Source: Protopterus annectens (Eukaryota; Chordata; Ceratodontiformes; Protopteridae). Taken from it: DNA of 64,000 bases. A program made the translations under genes and the position numbers. The notes under the pieces are model-generated. The model had not been told where the DNA came from, did not search any database, and saw nothing but the letters and a program-made list of their open reading frames with translations. The stretch lies in the NCBI RefSeq assembly GCF_019279795.1, contig NC_056734.1, positions 2,892,065 to 2,956,064 on the forward strand, given 5' to 3'. Positions 1 to 11,278 of the stretch are shown in pieces. Numbering within the stretch: position 1 is the first letter of the stretch; the number at the start of each line of letters is the position of its first letter.

Positions 1-39
1 ATGATTATAAGATCTTTATGAAAATGATACAAGATTTGA

Positions 40-1460
40 AACTAAAATGGAAAATATTATGGAAGACAGTATAGACAGTATAAAGGGGGAGGGTTGTCAA
101 GAATTATTCATTATAGTTAGAGAAACTATGGATGATGTTATCAATATAAAAGAAGAAGTGAAACTTATGACAGGAGACCTTAATAAGGCATTTGATACAA
201 CTGGGCATGAAATCTTATGGACAATAATGAAAGAATATAATACAAGTGAGGAAGTTAGGAAATTATGTATGTCAGAGTATAGTAATCACAAAGCAAAATA
301 CTTGTAAATAGCTGGTTAAGTCAAGAGGTGCATATGAAGAGTGATGTAAGACAGGGATGTCCAATGAGTTGTATATTTATTGCATTAGTTTTGAATGTGA
401 TAGTATATGAAATAAATTATAAAATGAAGGAAGTAAGGTATATAACATCTGAGGGGTTAAGAATTCCAGTCATGTTAACACATGCAGATGACTTATAATA
501 ATTGCAAAAAACAAAATTTGGATAAAAGAAGAAATACTTTGCACAATTGAGTATCTAGAAATATTAGGGGTGGCTTTAAATAAAGAAAAATGTATAAGTT
601 TATGTGAGGTAGTAAAGATAGGAGGTATATATTTTACAATTAATGAAATGTCTTTCTTAGGTATAAAATCTGGGAATAAAGATGTAACCAGAACCCAATG
701 GTGAAAATACAATAGAAGAAATAAAATAAACGTGTCTTTCTGGAGAACATATAAACTATCATTCAGAAAAAGGCTTATTTGATAAATTCAATACTGATGG
801 GAAAAATAGCATATTTAGCAAGTGTATTTATGATGCCAACAGTATTTGAAATTAAATTATTGCAGATATTTTTCCAATTTGAGGAGTTTTGCGGGTAAAT
901 ACAAAGGAAGGAGGTATGCTGCTTCATTAAATTTGTACAAAGTGTTAAAGTAGATAAATGAAAAAGTTAAGAGATTATTAGAAAAATTGTATACATGTAA
1001 GTATGATATATTTTGGTTAATGGGAAAAAGAGTGCATAATTGAAGAAATAAAATGTTTCCAAGAAGAAATATTTTTCTGGAAAATAAAAAATGATGTGAT
1101 AGAAAAAGAAAGAAAGTTATAGTATAGGAATAATCCAACAAAACGGCACCAAAAGGGAGTCAATCACAGTTTCAATGGTGAAACCTTACTATGTAAAACC
1201 ATAGGAAAATCTAACAGATAAAAAAATTTAAGCTATAAGAATAAGTAGTCCATTGTATAATAAGAAAGTAGAATACAAAGATTCTTTTTTGTGTGTGTGT
1301 AGGCTGGTAATAGATAAATTACCAGTAAAAGGAAACATGTCATATAAAAAGAAAAGGGATAGAATATGTTTTCATTGTCAAGAAGAAGAAACTACTAAAC
1401 ATGTGTTTGTGAAATGTAAAAGAGTAAAAAATGTTACAGAAAAAACTATGTAAAGATGTT
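40..1460 (+). mobile_element. L1/Tx1-like LINE relic, RT to C-terminal zinc knuckle
   Basis: This is a decayed non-LTR retrotransposon on the plus strand. The frame at 47-307 contains DLNKAFDTTGHEIL, the RT palm motif of L1/Tx1-type LINEs (usually D-x-x-K-A-F-D). Further on, the same strand reads VRQGCPMSCIFIALVLN, an RT block normally written RQGCPLSPLLF. Then comes MLTHADDL, matching the YADD catalytic box. The frame at 1253-1453 ends with C-x2-C-x8-H-x4-C (CFHCQEEETTKHVFVKC), the zinc knuckle found at the C-terminus of L1/Tx1 proteins. Several frame changes and stops separate these blocks, so it is dead. The 5' part (endonuclease, ORF1) lies outside the window or is lost. The clade call is by motif style; Tx1 against other L1 relatives is not resolved. 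Confidence 0.7.
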
Positions 1461-1479
1461 ATCTGGTCCCATAGAGGCC

Positions 1480-3660
1480 ATGTTTTTGTTCTTGGAGAGC
1501 TTGGATATGACCTGGAGAGGTCAAGTGTCAGGTATGCTTTGGGGTATGGCTGGTGGGGTCAGGGCGGGTGACGTTTGCACTAAATCTGTCACCTAACAGG
1601 TTGGCAATTTCCTGAAGTGTCAGTGTGATTGGTACCATCCACTGTCAGTTCAGTACATTGCTGAGTATTCCCTTTTAGATTTCAGATGTAGCTAAAGAAT
1701 GCCTTATGATTGTCTTTAGCTTGGGAAGCTAATTTAGCCTCATAACTAGCTTTAGATAACTTTACCAGATATCTGATTTGCTTGTTCAAGCTGTGGAGGG
1801 TATTCATTCTCTGCTAAGTTCTCTCTTGTTCTTAGATATCAATTTCTTCCTTTTGTTAAATAAGCCGTTTTTACTTGAGGTCCACCAAGGTGTCTTCTTT
1901 TTATGGGAGGACTTATTTTGCTCCTGTCAAGTGCAGCAGAGTCAATACAGTTGTTTAAGTGGTTATACAGGGTGTTTGTATACTCCTCTGCAAAGCAGTC
2001 ATTGCCAGCTGTGTTAGCAGGGGGGTTGAAGTTTTTCATCGCTTAGTTTGTTTTGGAGAAGTTTCTCATTTTTATTGCTCCTGTGGAGGGAGGTGTCAGG
2101 TCTGATCATTACTTCAAACAAGACAGATTAATAGTCTGACCTTACTAATAGGAAGGGCAGAACACAGGGGGTAGTGCAGTGACCCCCCCCCATATTGCTG
2201 AGTACTAAGTCCAGAACATTTCAGCCTCTTGTGGGAGTGCAGATTATCTGTTTCAGAGCATTTGTATTAACAAAGTCCAGGAACTTCAGGGCAATTGAGC
2301 TTGTGCTTATGTATGTCACCCACTCAATAGATGGATGGTTGAAATCTCCTATGAACAAGGTATTTTGCTGTATCGTGAGTGACTCAGGTAAGTCCAGGTA
2401 GGTGGTATGTTTCTCTTGATTCATGGTGGGGGACCTGTAGCTAGCAGTGATGCAGTAGGGTGTTTTACCTATAGTTATTTAGACTTGGACTAGCTTAAGA
2501 GAGTCATGCTGTTTAACCAGTCTTGAGGTGTATTTGGATTTAATGAAGATGGATACACCTCTGCCTTTAGTTCTTTCACACTCATTTTGAGGTGTGTGGA
2601 AGACAGTGTAGCCTTGCACGGCTGGGGTGCTGTCTGCGGACTTGAACCAAGTCTTGATGACTGCACAGATATGAGCATCTTCCAAGGTGAGGAGAGCTTT
2701 CAGGGAGTGTAGCTTCCTGTTTAGACTCCTAGCATTAAGTTGCATAACCTTGAGTTTGTCTGTCATGGATTTTTTATGTTGGAAGTTTTGTTGTTTTGGT
2801 ATTGCCTAAAAAGGCACTATGGGAGAGTCAAGTGTCTTCACCAGTATTCAAAAGCCTAGGCAAGACAGGTGAAGACCATCTCTGGCAAAGCAGCATGGTC
2901 TATCGATCAAGTCTTTCCAGGCTAACAGATACTGAATCCTCCTGGATTGACACCAGAAGCTACGCCAATTGCTGAAGTCAATCATTTTTTGTTTATATTG
3001 TGGCACCATCCTGGGTGAAGATAGAATGCTGCTTAGGGCTAGGGAGATACCTGCCTGGGACACATAATCTGAGAGTTCAGTCATGTCTCTCTTCATAAAG
3101 TCCATGGAGGTACATCTCAGGTCATTCACCCCAACATGTACTATGACAGTCATAACGATAATTGTTGTTGAGTGACTTGACAGTGTGCATGATTTCACAG
3201 ATCCTGTAACCTGACAGGCAGCTGGCTGTGACCTTCTCTTTGTCCAGCCTGGTGAGGGGGACAGCTGTGTGTCTCATTATGGAATCTCCTATGACCAGGA
3301 AATTTGGTTTTGAAGTGTTCTGCTTTAGGGACTTATTCACTGAGACACTGGTATGTGTGTTGTTATGTGTAGTAGATTTTGGTTGTGCTCTGGTATGTGT
3401 GAGTTGTTTGTGCTTGGGAGATCTCTGTTCTTTTGGTAGGCTCTTAGTGAGTACCTCCACCACATATGTGGGTTTATGTGTCTTGACCTTATCTTGCATG
3501 AGAGGAGAGGTGTGTGTGTACTGACAACCTGTTTGTTGTTTTGTTTATTGTTATTTGAGAGAATTGATTCCAGTTTTATAATATAGTCACATCTCTCACA
3601 AACTATATTTGTTTGCTTTATGACAAATGGTTGTCAGTATACATGAGTTAATTACTGCAT
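1480..3660 (-). mobile_element. CR1-family LINE, ORF1 esterase plus endonuclease, 3' truncated
   Basis: Read on the minus strand from about 3660 down. ORF1 comes first: a Cys pair (CERCDYIIKLESI), then an SGNH/GDSL-type esterase domain. Next is the ORF2 endonuclease: LNARSLNRKL, ICAVIKTWFKS (normally TETWF) and IGDFNHPSIEW. After that comes the linker to RT (YEAKLASQAKDNHKAFFSY near 1700). It stops near 1480, before the RT palm motifs, so the RT is missing. The motif order and wording are those of vertebrate CR1 elements. Frame changes are present between blocks. The same linker text (AKDNHKAFFSYV) occurs in the CR1 fragment at 59.7-60.7 kb, so both belong to related CR1 lineages. Confidence 0.8.
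2848..3499 (-). pseudogene. CR1 ORF1 SGNH-esterase domain
   Basis: Two overlapping minus-strand frames (3122-3499 and 2848-3198) together show all the blocks of an SGNH hydrolase. LVIGDSIMRHTAVPL carries the nucleophile Ser (GDS). VIVHVGVNDL is the GxND block. FARDGLHLSCLGF is the DxxH block with the catalytic Asp and His. One frameshift, between about 3122 and 3198, separates the first block from the rest. CR1 and related LINEs are known to encode an esterase-like ORF1 thought to aid RNA binding or membrane/lipid interaction. Here the key residues survive although the reading frame is broken. Confidence 0.75.
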
Positions 3661-3960
3661 TACCTCAGGATGCCCATGTCAATCAGGTTAGTTGGAGAAA
3701 TGCTGAGAAACTGACTGTGCATAATAGCAGGTTAAACCACAAGTACTATTAGGGGGTGGCCAAGTTAGATCAGCGTTTGCTCTAGGATTAGGAATGGGAC
3801 TTATTCTATTAGGGATTAAAAAGTGTAACGATGTTGATCAGTACTCAGCTGAGTTGCCCGTTGTGCAGCAGGGAAGTTTGGGAGGGTTCCACTGACTGTT
3901 CTCGAAAAAATCTACACAGGGCACCATTAACCCCTGTTGTTACGTGCAAACACAAGGCTT
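3530..3960. other. No gene seen; CR1 5' end then unclassified DNA
   Basis: Up to about 3660 the minus strand still reads as CR1 ORF1 N-terminal sequence. Beyond that I see no coding pattern or repeat I can name. Confidence 0.4.
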
Positions 3961-3961
3961 A

Positions 3962-4724
3962 AATACAAGCACATTTAAATAGTTTTAACACAAACTACTA
4001 ATAGCAAAGCCCCACACAGAGCTTTATTCCAGAAATCCCCAACTCAGATGGGTCCTGAGCTACACACTTCTGGCATAAGGGTGCAGGGAGGCCCTCTTAA
4101 TGTAAGATGAATGGTTTTAGTGCTTAAGTGATACCAAACAGTCTAGATTCAGCAAGTCTGAATCCAGCCTATGATATTTAAGGCAGAAGTAGCAATGACA
4201 CAAAGTGCAGAATGAAGCAGTCGCAGCAGCAAAGAAAAAAAAAACAGTAAAAATGAAACAGCAGTTCAATAAAATATAGTTCACAAAGTGCATTATAGAC
4301 TTAAATTATACTTATTTTTAGAAGATTTCAGTGGATGCCTTGGATTTTAGTTCAGATACACTGCAGACCTCTGGCGAAGAATGACAAACTCTGAGCAGCT
4401 CCAGTAATCTGAGCACAAACCCACTGCAATACTTAAATACAAACAAATTTAAACTGTTTTAGTACAAACTACCAATAGGAAAGCCCCACACAGAACCTTT
4501 TTCCAGCAACTTAGATGGGTCCTGAGCTACACACTTCTGCCACAAGGGTACAGGGACTCAATTTAAGACTGATGGTTTTTTAGTACTTTAGTGATGCCAA
4601 ACAATCTAGATTTGGCATGTCTGAATCTAGCCTATGCTATTTAAGGCAGAAGTAGCAATGATAGAAAGTGTGGAATTAAGCAGTCACAGCAGCAAAAAAC
4701 AGTAAAAATGAAGTAGCAGCTCAA
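3962..4724. repeat. Pair of ~300-bp direct repeats, 165 bp apart
   Basis: The segments 3962-4266 and 4430-4724 are diverged direct copies of one sequence. Shared landmarks in order are AGCCCCACACAGA, GATGGGTCCTGAGCTACACA, TCTGAATC-AGCCTATG and GGCAGAAGTAGCAATGA. The spacer (4267-4429) is unrelated. On the minus strand the first unit holds an AATAAAG polyadenylation-like motif next to a GTGTGGGG stretch. The repeat could therefore come from an old LTR or an internally duplicated non-coding element, but no coding part or clean TG/CA ends were found to settle that. Confidence 0.6.
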
Positions 4725-4744
4725 TAAGGTCAGGTACCAGAGAC

Positions 4745-4990
4745 AGCTTTAATCCTGACTCCTTGAAAATAGCCTCCAAGTACTCCATCCATAGTGGTCT
4801 GACTGGGCCTTTGTGCAATCAGAGCCTCTTAACAGCTCTCTAGCTGCAAATGTGCACACAAGAATGCACTGTGCTCCATCAGGCCTCATGCTTAACAAAT
4901 GCACTTTACTGCTCCCTGGTGTGGGAATAGAACCACCAGCCTTCTGCACCAAAGATGACTGTGCTACTGGTTGTGCCTCTGATACTGACA
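4745..4990 (-). mobile_element. tRNA-derived SINE (family 3)
   Basis: On the minus strand the segment begins with a Pol III A-box-like stretch (AGTAGCACAGTCATCTTTGG). A B-box-like stretch (TGGTTCTATTCCCAC; consensus GGTTCRANTCC) follows about 25 bases later. Then comes a non-tRNA body including GCATTCTTGTGTGCACATTT and GCAGCTAGAGAG. A second, partial copy of the body lies at about 11,850-11,940 on the plus strand. The long frames across this stretch on both strands are therefore not genes. Confidence 0.6.
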
Positions 4991-5039
4991 TTTTGAACAA
5001 TTATATTTGGAATTACATTATTACATGGGTCCTTGACTA

Positions 5040-5335
5040 TTATTAAGGGAAATTTGTTGTTTTGTACACTGTTCCAAACACCATCATACTGGATTTGTCA
5101 GGATTGATTATTACGTTATTGTATGTAGTCCATTTACATATGGAAGATAATTTATCTTTCATACTGATTTGCACTTTGGAGAGAGACTGGTTGGAGTCTA
5201 TGAGGAGGAAGTCATCAGCATACATGTTTATATCTTGTGCCTCACCTGCAAGTATGGCCCCAGTTTTATCTCAGATTTTCAGTAAAGGTTTTCAAGCCCT
5301 TAGCCCAAGATCTAAAGAAATTACTGAATAGATTA
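5040..5335 (-). mobile_element. LINE RT scrap with YADD box
   Basis: The minus-strand frame at 5043-5225 reads MYADDFLLIDSNQSLSKVQ, then SSICKWTTYNNVIINPDKS, then MMVFG. This is the RT catalytic YADD box followed by the W...N-x-x-I-N-x-x-K-S stretch typical of CR1/L2/jockey-type RTs. Only this short palm segment is recognisable and the flanks are unclassified. The clade is not certain. Confidence 0.6.
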
Positions 5336-5339
5336 GTCT

Positions 5340-6170
5340 CCCTAGGACTGAATATGCTGTCCACTGGGAATCAGGCAAGGCATCTTTTTGTCATTGCAGA
5401 ACACAATGTATGTTAAGAGGCTTTCACTGCACAGATGGCCAGTCAGAGTACTGTGGATGAAATACTGGGAGGCTATTTTCAAACAGTCATGACTATAGCT
5501 ATCTCTGGAACCTGACAGCATTGCACATTGCCCAAGAAGAAAGAGGAGCATGATCATGAGTTCAGGTAGACAGGGGCATGCATAGGACAGCACCTTGTCC
5601 AGTGCTTATGACTTTGGGAGAAATAAATGAATTAATGCATCATTGCCTTCAGTTCAAGACCTGTTAGCTGCCACTAGCAGTGGTTGTCCCATCTGTTCTG
5701 TCTCACCAGCAAGTATAAACTCAGAAAGCTAATTATATCTGTAAATGACAAACACACCCAAAGATGAGGGTTATACTGGGATAACAAACTAACACAAACT
5801 GAGAGACAATTTAAGGCACAAAAGGTCAGTGAAACTGCTATAAAAATTGCATTCAAAACGTTTAAGATGATGTATGTTTGTTCTTTAATAATAATCATTC
5901 TAAAATGTTATGCTTGTACATATGGTGCCATATCACAGCAAACTAAGTAGTCCCTAGGTGAAGAGTGGGGATGTTTCAATTTTTGCTAAGAGATTAGCCT
6001 GTATAAAGAGTTTGCAACTTCATCCATATTTATCTAATACAGTTAAAAATACAAGAGGAATTGTCTATTATAATACCTTTACACTGCAATACAAATAGAA
6101 AATGGTTATCAGGTTAAGCATACAAATGGATGTGGAAAGGAGTCCTTATTCCACTCAAACTTAGTGTGAT
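5340..6170. other. Unclassified interval, nothing recognised
   Basis: AT-rich sequence with only short chance frames. I see no domain, tRNA-like boxes or repeat shared with the rest of the window. Confidence 0.4.
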
Positions 6171-7224
6171 AATTGATTTATTTATTTATTTTACATTTGT
6201 TGACCAGGAGTGCCCGGCTGAGCTATTGCCCTTTTTCAGCGGAGGCCCAGGGAGAAAAGCGCCAAAGATATACAATGCAATAAAAATAGCCATACAGATA
6301 CATTTCAATAAAAATAGCAATAGAGAATTTTGGTAGTTAAAATACATAAGCTACATACATGTATATTGTTGACAGATAAAACAGTACTATAACAAAAAAG
6401 AATGTTAAAAAAGTAGAATAAGTTGTATGTTTTGGTTTAAAAAGAGAGTTGAGTAAATATAAGGTTTTGTATGCAGAGTAGCAGAAACCTAAAAGGTTAC
6501 ATAAGAATTTCAGGGAGAAGAGTATAGAAGAAGCTTTGGAGGTTGCATAGGAAGCATAGGATGAAGTAGTCAATGGTAAGTTTTAGTAAGTTAGTCTGAC
6601 TGTACTATAAAAGGTAGGTGATAATCAGGGAGGGTGAGTACAATGGTAGGACCAGTGTTTTTTAAAGTGGTCTTTGGTTACTAGCTGAAATTGTTTGAGG
6701 TGAGTCAGGGACCTTATTTTTATCTGGAGTTTGCTCCATGCAATAGAGGGATGGTAGCTATATAAGTTGCAACCTGTGTTGGATTTGGGTTTATGGATTT
6801 TTAAGGTCTTGGGTTGAGTTTCGGAGAAGTCTGGTAGGGGAGTAGTGAGAGATGAGAGAAGATAGACTTGGGTAGAATCAGGCTGATATAGGATGGAGTT
6901 TATGATTTGGAGTTGAGATTGTAGGAGCAGATGAGGCAGTTTGGGCCAGATCAGGTATTTTAGGGAGAGACAGTGGTGAGACTTATATGTTTGTTGAGCT
7001 GAAAATCTAGCTATTTTGTGGTAGCCTGATTCTAATTTGGTAAGCAGGGAGGAGTTCCGATTTGTGAGTATTTGGGAACAATAGGTTAAGCATGGTAGAA
7101 GGTAGGCATGGGTAAGAGAAATCCTACCTTCAGTAGTTATGAGTTTGTTGTTCCTGTACAGTAGTCCTAACTTTTGGTGTTTTTTTTTTTTGATACAATT
7201 GTTAATGTGAAGATCGAATTTTAG

Positions 7225-8552
7225 TTGTCGTCAATGGTAATGCCAAGGAGTTTTGTGCTAGTTTCAACTTCTATAGGAGCATTGTTTAGGGACCTTATGG
7301 AGAAGGAAAGTTTAATGTGGTTTGCAGATTTAGGAAGAAGGAGTAGTAATTTTGTTTTCTTAGGGTTGAGGATGAACTCATTATTAGTGAGCCATGTATC
7401 GACTGAGTTGAAAGATGTCTGGGTATTTGTTAGTAGTTCTAAGGGTGAATTAGCAATAGTTACGACTATAGTGTCATCTGTGTATTGGACAATGTTAGAT
7501 TGAGGACAAGCAGAGTGGAGTGAGTTGGTGAAGATATTAAAGAGTAGAGGTCCAAGAATGAAACCTTGGGAAACACCAGTTCTTACTGAGGGAGGGGTAG
7601 ATAGTGCCGAGTCCCATCATACTGACTGCAGCCTATCAGAGAGATAGCTAGAGAACCATGCAGCTGTATCAGGGGAGAAGTTTAGGTCTACAAGTTTACT
7701 AAGTAGCAGAGTATGTGAGACAGTGTCAAAAGCCTTAGAAAGTTCAAGAAATAGACAGGATATGAGTTTGTGATCATCTTTAGCCAGGGCTAAGGTGTTT
7801 AGAAATAAAAGTAGAGCTGTGGCTGCATTATGCTTGGGGCAGAAGCCATGCTGTGTTGGAGTGAGAAGTTTTTCTTGTAAGAGACAATGCATAATTTGTT
7901 TGTGTATACATTTCTCAAGGATTTTGGAGAGAGGGGAGAGGATAATGATAGGTCTGAAATTAGATATTTCTGTGGAGTTACCTCCTTTATGAATAGGAAA
8001 AGTGTAAAACTGTTTCCAGATAGAAGGAACTTTAGACTCAGAGATGGAGTGATTGATTAATATAGATACAGGCACAGCGAGGGAGTGTGCAGCAATCTGG
8101 AGAAAGAAATAAGGAATATTGTCTGCTGATACAGAGCATGGTTTGAGCTTTGAGAGTAGAGTTCTGATATAGTCAGTGGAGGAAAGTTTGAGAGAGAAAG
8201 TGTTTACTGAGATTGTAGTTGAGGGGTGTATATGGAGGTTTGAAGTGTTGTTAAATAGTTTGGAAATTGATTTGATAAAGTAGGCGTTGAAAGTATTGGC
8301 AGTTTCTTCAGATGACTTGTCAGGACATGGGTTTGGTGAAGTTGGGTTACCTGGATGTAGTATTTGGTTTATAGCATTCCAGAAATTTTTTGGATCAGAT
8401 TTTAATGTTTTTGGGGGATTATAATAAATGTCTTTTTTGTTTTTGTTGATGAGTTTTTTTTTTGTCTGATTTCTAAGTTCTTTATACTTTAGGTGGTCAG
8501 CTGGAACTTTGATTTGTACCCATATTTTCCATGCCCTATCTCTGGATTTCAT
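7225..8552 (-). pseudogene. L2 reverse transcriptase, one in-frame stop
   Basis: The frame 7617-8552 (311 codons) reads from the linker through the RT fingers (SNFRPIIILSPLSKILEKCI, QHGFCPKHNAATALLL) to the palm (CLFLELSKAFDTVSHTLLLS) and WFSSYLSDRLQSV. After a TGA at 7617-7619 the same frame continues with WDSALSTPPS, GVSQGFILGPLLFNIFTNSL and QYTDDTIVV, the YADD box written YTDD. The first catalytic position of the palm is Glu (FLELSKAFD), where L2 and CR1 elements normally have Asp. The enzyme would therefore be inactive even without the stop. The C-terminal part continues to about 6640 with weaker conservation. Confidence 0.85.
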
Positions 8553-8661
8553 AACAGTACATTGGTTTTAGTCAGCCAGGGTGTAATGTTTGCCTTTAAT
8601 ATAACTTTTCTCAGTGGGGCTAGAGAATTTAAAATATTTAGGAAAGTTGAGTTGAAGGCAT

Positions 8662-9552
8662 TTACTGCTTTACTGAGTGGGAGCTGAGTAAGGAAATTCC
8701 AGTTAAGTCTAGTGAGGATGGTTTTAAAAATGTCTGGGATAAAGGTTGACAGTTTGTGGCAGATGATAAGCCAGTGTGGTTTGGGGGGTGGGTGATGTAT
8801 CGTAGCATTTTTACAGGTGAGTGGTTGCTCAGGGCATCAGGTATAGTTTTAGGGTTATGGTATTTGCTGGGGTTATAAATAAGTATCCAATCTATCAAGG
8901 AGCTTGAAGAATGAGAGTTATTAGTATGGGTAGGTTTGGAGATTAGTTGTGTAAATCCATGGAGGTTTATGTGTTGTGGAGGGCTTGGATTATTAAGGTT
9001 ATGCCAATTAATGTTTACAACCCCAAGAAGAATAGTTTCATTACAGAAATTAATGGAGAGATATGGCAGTATAATTTCCATTAAGGGGATGTTGTACCCT
9101 GGTGGAATGTATATGGCTACTACTGTGATGGTAGTAAAATCATTGGGTTTGAGGTTTGCTATTAGTATTTCAGCAGGTGTAAAGGAGAGAATTGGTTCTT
9201 TAGGAAGGGAGAGAGTCAGGTAGTTAGAGTAAACTAAAGCAACACCTCCACCTTTTTTCTTTAAGTGATCTTGGCTAAGTATATTATAACCTGGAGGAAG
9301 AATGCCTTTATCCTGGTTTTAAGGTTTAAGCCAAATTTCTGTGACAATGATAATGTCTGGGGTATGAAGAGATACCCAAGCATGAAACTGGCTTAGTTTT
9401 CTGAGCATACTTTGAGTATTGCTAGAGTAGAAGGAGATTTTCATTTTTGGTATGGATGGTTGATTAGAATTAGGGGTGATATTTTGTGAGGTATTAGGAA
9501 TAGTGGTAGGACCAGGATTTGGGTGTATATTACCTGACAAGAGCAGAGTCAT
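8662..9552 (-). pseudogene. L2 APE-type endonuclease domain
   Basis: The frame 9319-9552 starts with the 2A-like motif and runs into the N-terminal endonuclease blocks ISFYSSNTQSMLRKL and DIIIVTEIWLKP, where the catalytic Glu is present (TEIW). The frame 8662-9081 gives the C-terminal half: LLGVVNINWHN (Val where GDFN/GDVN normally has Asp), SLIDWILI, and DALSNHSPV (the S-D-H block with Asn for Asp). Two catalytic Asp positions appear lost and the halves lie in different frames, so the domain is non-functional. Confidence 0.75.
9508..9552 (-). other. 2A-like peptide motif at start of L2 ORF2
   Basis: The minus strand encodes MTLLLSGNIHPNPGP just before the endonuclease domain. The ending NPGP preceded by a Leu-rich run and SG-x-I is the pattern of 2A ribosome-skipping peptides (consensus D-V/I-E-x-N-P-G-P). 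2A-like sequences at ORF N-termini are described for some non-LTR retrotransposons. Here the Asp is Asn and the Glu is His, so activity is uncertain or lost. The upstream frame is open for about 18 codons to a stop. Confidence 0.6.
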
Positions 9553-10099
9553 TGGAAAGTCATAAGCTTTAATTTTTGTGGGCAGCTGTGAAACTATTTT
9601 GTTTTATACTTAGATGTATTATGGTTGAAAGGAAGAGTTTTTATTTTAGGGAGTAGTATATTCCCTGGAAGGATAGATGCAGAGATGAGTATGGGTTGCT
9701 GAGGGTAAGAAAAGCTGCTTTGGTGAGGGTAGGTGGGGGCTTTATGTGTAGGAGTTAAGAGTGTGTGAGGTGATGTTATGTTGTGTAGTAGGAGCAATGC
9801 AGGTGGAAGTATGATAGGAATGATTAAGTCTGGCATGTTTGAAGAGGAGGAAAGGGCTTTAACAGGGTGAGTTGGTTGAGAGTTTGGGGAGGAGTTGTAA
9901 GGTAGGGAGAGAGTTTGTAGTGGGTGTTAGCTTGTGTAACAGGAAGGGGAGAAGTTTGATGGTTGGGAGGGACCTGTAGTTAGATATAAAGGAAATTATA
10001 TGTGGGGGTGGGAATGGGTGTGGAAGGTGAGCGAAGTGAGCCTGAGCACAGGGAGGGCAAACGGAGCGGGGCTACACCTGGGACAAAGTAAAAAAAAAA

Positions 10100-11213
10100 A
10101 AAACAGTCAGCCAGTACAATTCAGTGTCTGGGAAAGATAAACAGCCAGATTTAAGGGCAATTAGACAAGCTAGATTCTAAAGAAAAAAAGGTCTGCAGAT
10201 CATTGAGAAGTAGGAAAATAATGTAGTTATGCCAGGGGTTTTGGGAAAGGGACATGCAGTAAATTAGGAGTCAACAGAGTACTATTTGAAAAGGAATGGA
10301 ATATGGTATATGCCAGTACACTACTGGGGATTCCTGTGAATCAAGGGCAGAAAAGCTAAGTCAAAAGATGGTGCCTTTCTACATCAGGTTTTTCTGATTC
10401 CTCTGTAATTAAACAGGAGTTGGAGGGAGGTGTGCAGGTTCAAGGTGGGGGAGGGAGATAGACACAAAAGGTTGTGAGACAGAAAAACTGGACTAAGCCA
10501 GCTGCTAAAAAAACAATCAGGGAAACCAAGCTCTGTCACTTTCAGGTCAGTGTAGTGCAGTATCTTCCTAATAACTACAAATCTTATGCTACTAATCTAG
10601 TACAGTGTGATGAAAAGGACCACCACTTCTATAGGGAAAAACAATTGCAGTATGGGCTGCAGGTACATAGGTAAACCTTTTCCAAGAAAAATAAAGTAGT
10701 TTCAAGTAAATGACCTGGTGTATAACATACACCACCCTATTATATATTGCTATAATGGTTATGAAGAGAAAGCAGTAACAACTAAGATGCTACACACAAT
10801 TTAGCATTGTCCACTAAAAGTCAGGAATAACAGTGGTATGCTACAGAAGCACAAGTAACTACTGAGATGCTACATCAATTTAGAATTCTCCAACTAACAG
10901 TAATGTTATGTAGAAACACAGAGTCACTTGTATCCCTCGGAGGTTGCAGTAAGTTCTACTCTAATTGCCAAACAGAATACTGATCTAAAAGTACACATAG
11001 CAGGTGACAATATTCACATTAGTGAATAAAGCAGCATTTTACCTGTTATTTAAAGCCACAATATGCCATGAATATCATTCCATACTGGCATAACAAAAAC
11101 ACTCATATGCAGGACAAATAGAGTAAAGTAAGCAAAACAAAAATGCTTTTAAAGTACAAGTCTAGAAAACACGTGACCAAATGCAGCTGTTACCAACGAA
11201 AAATATGTATGAA

Positions 11214-11278
<65 letters not shown>

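Larger units (their letters stand above)
6175..10095 (-). mobile_element. L2-clade LINE, near full length (~3.9 kb)
   Basis: Transcribed on the minus strand from about 10,095. The 5' region (CCCGCTCCGTTTGCCCTCC) is followed by a Pro-rich N-terminal segment and a 2A-like motif. Then come the endonuclease (SSNTQSMLRKL, IIIVTEIWLKP, GVVNINWHN, SLIDWILI), the linker (FLNILNSLAPLRK, ITPWLTK) and the RT (7225-8552). The C-terminus ends in a weak W..L...K..FKKHW motif. The 3' UTR reads GGGCCTCCGCTGAAAAAGGG, GCTCAGCCGGGCACTCCTGG and ends in TAAA repeats at 6175-6190, the style of L2 tails. Order and spacing are those of a complete element. It is dead through a few stops and frame changes, but the RT frame is largely readable, so it is younger than the other LINEs here. 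Confidence 0.82.
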
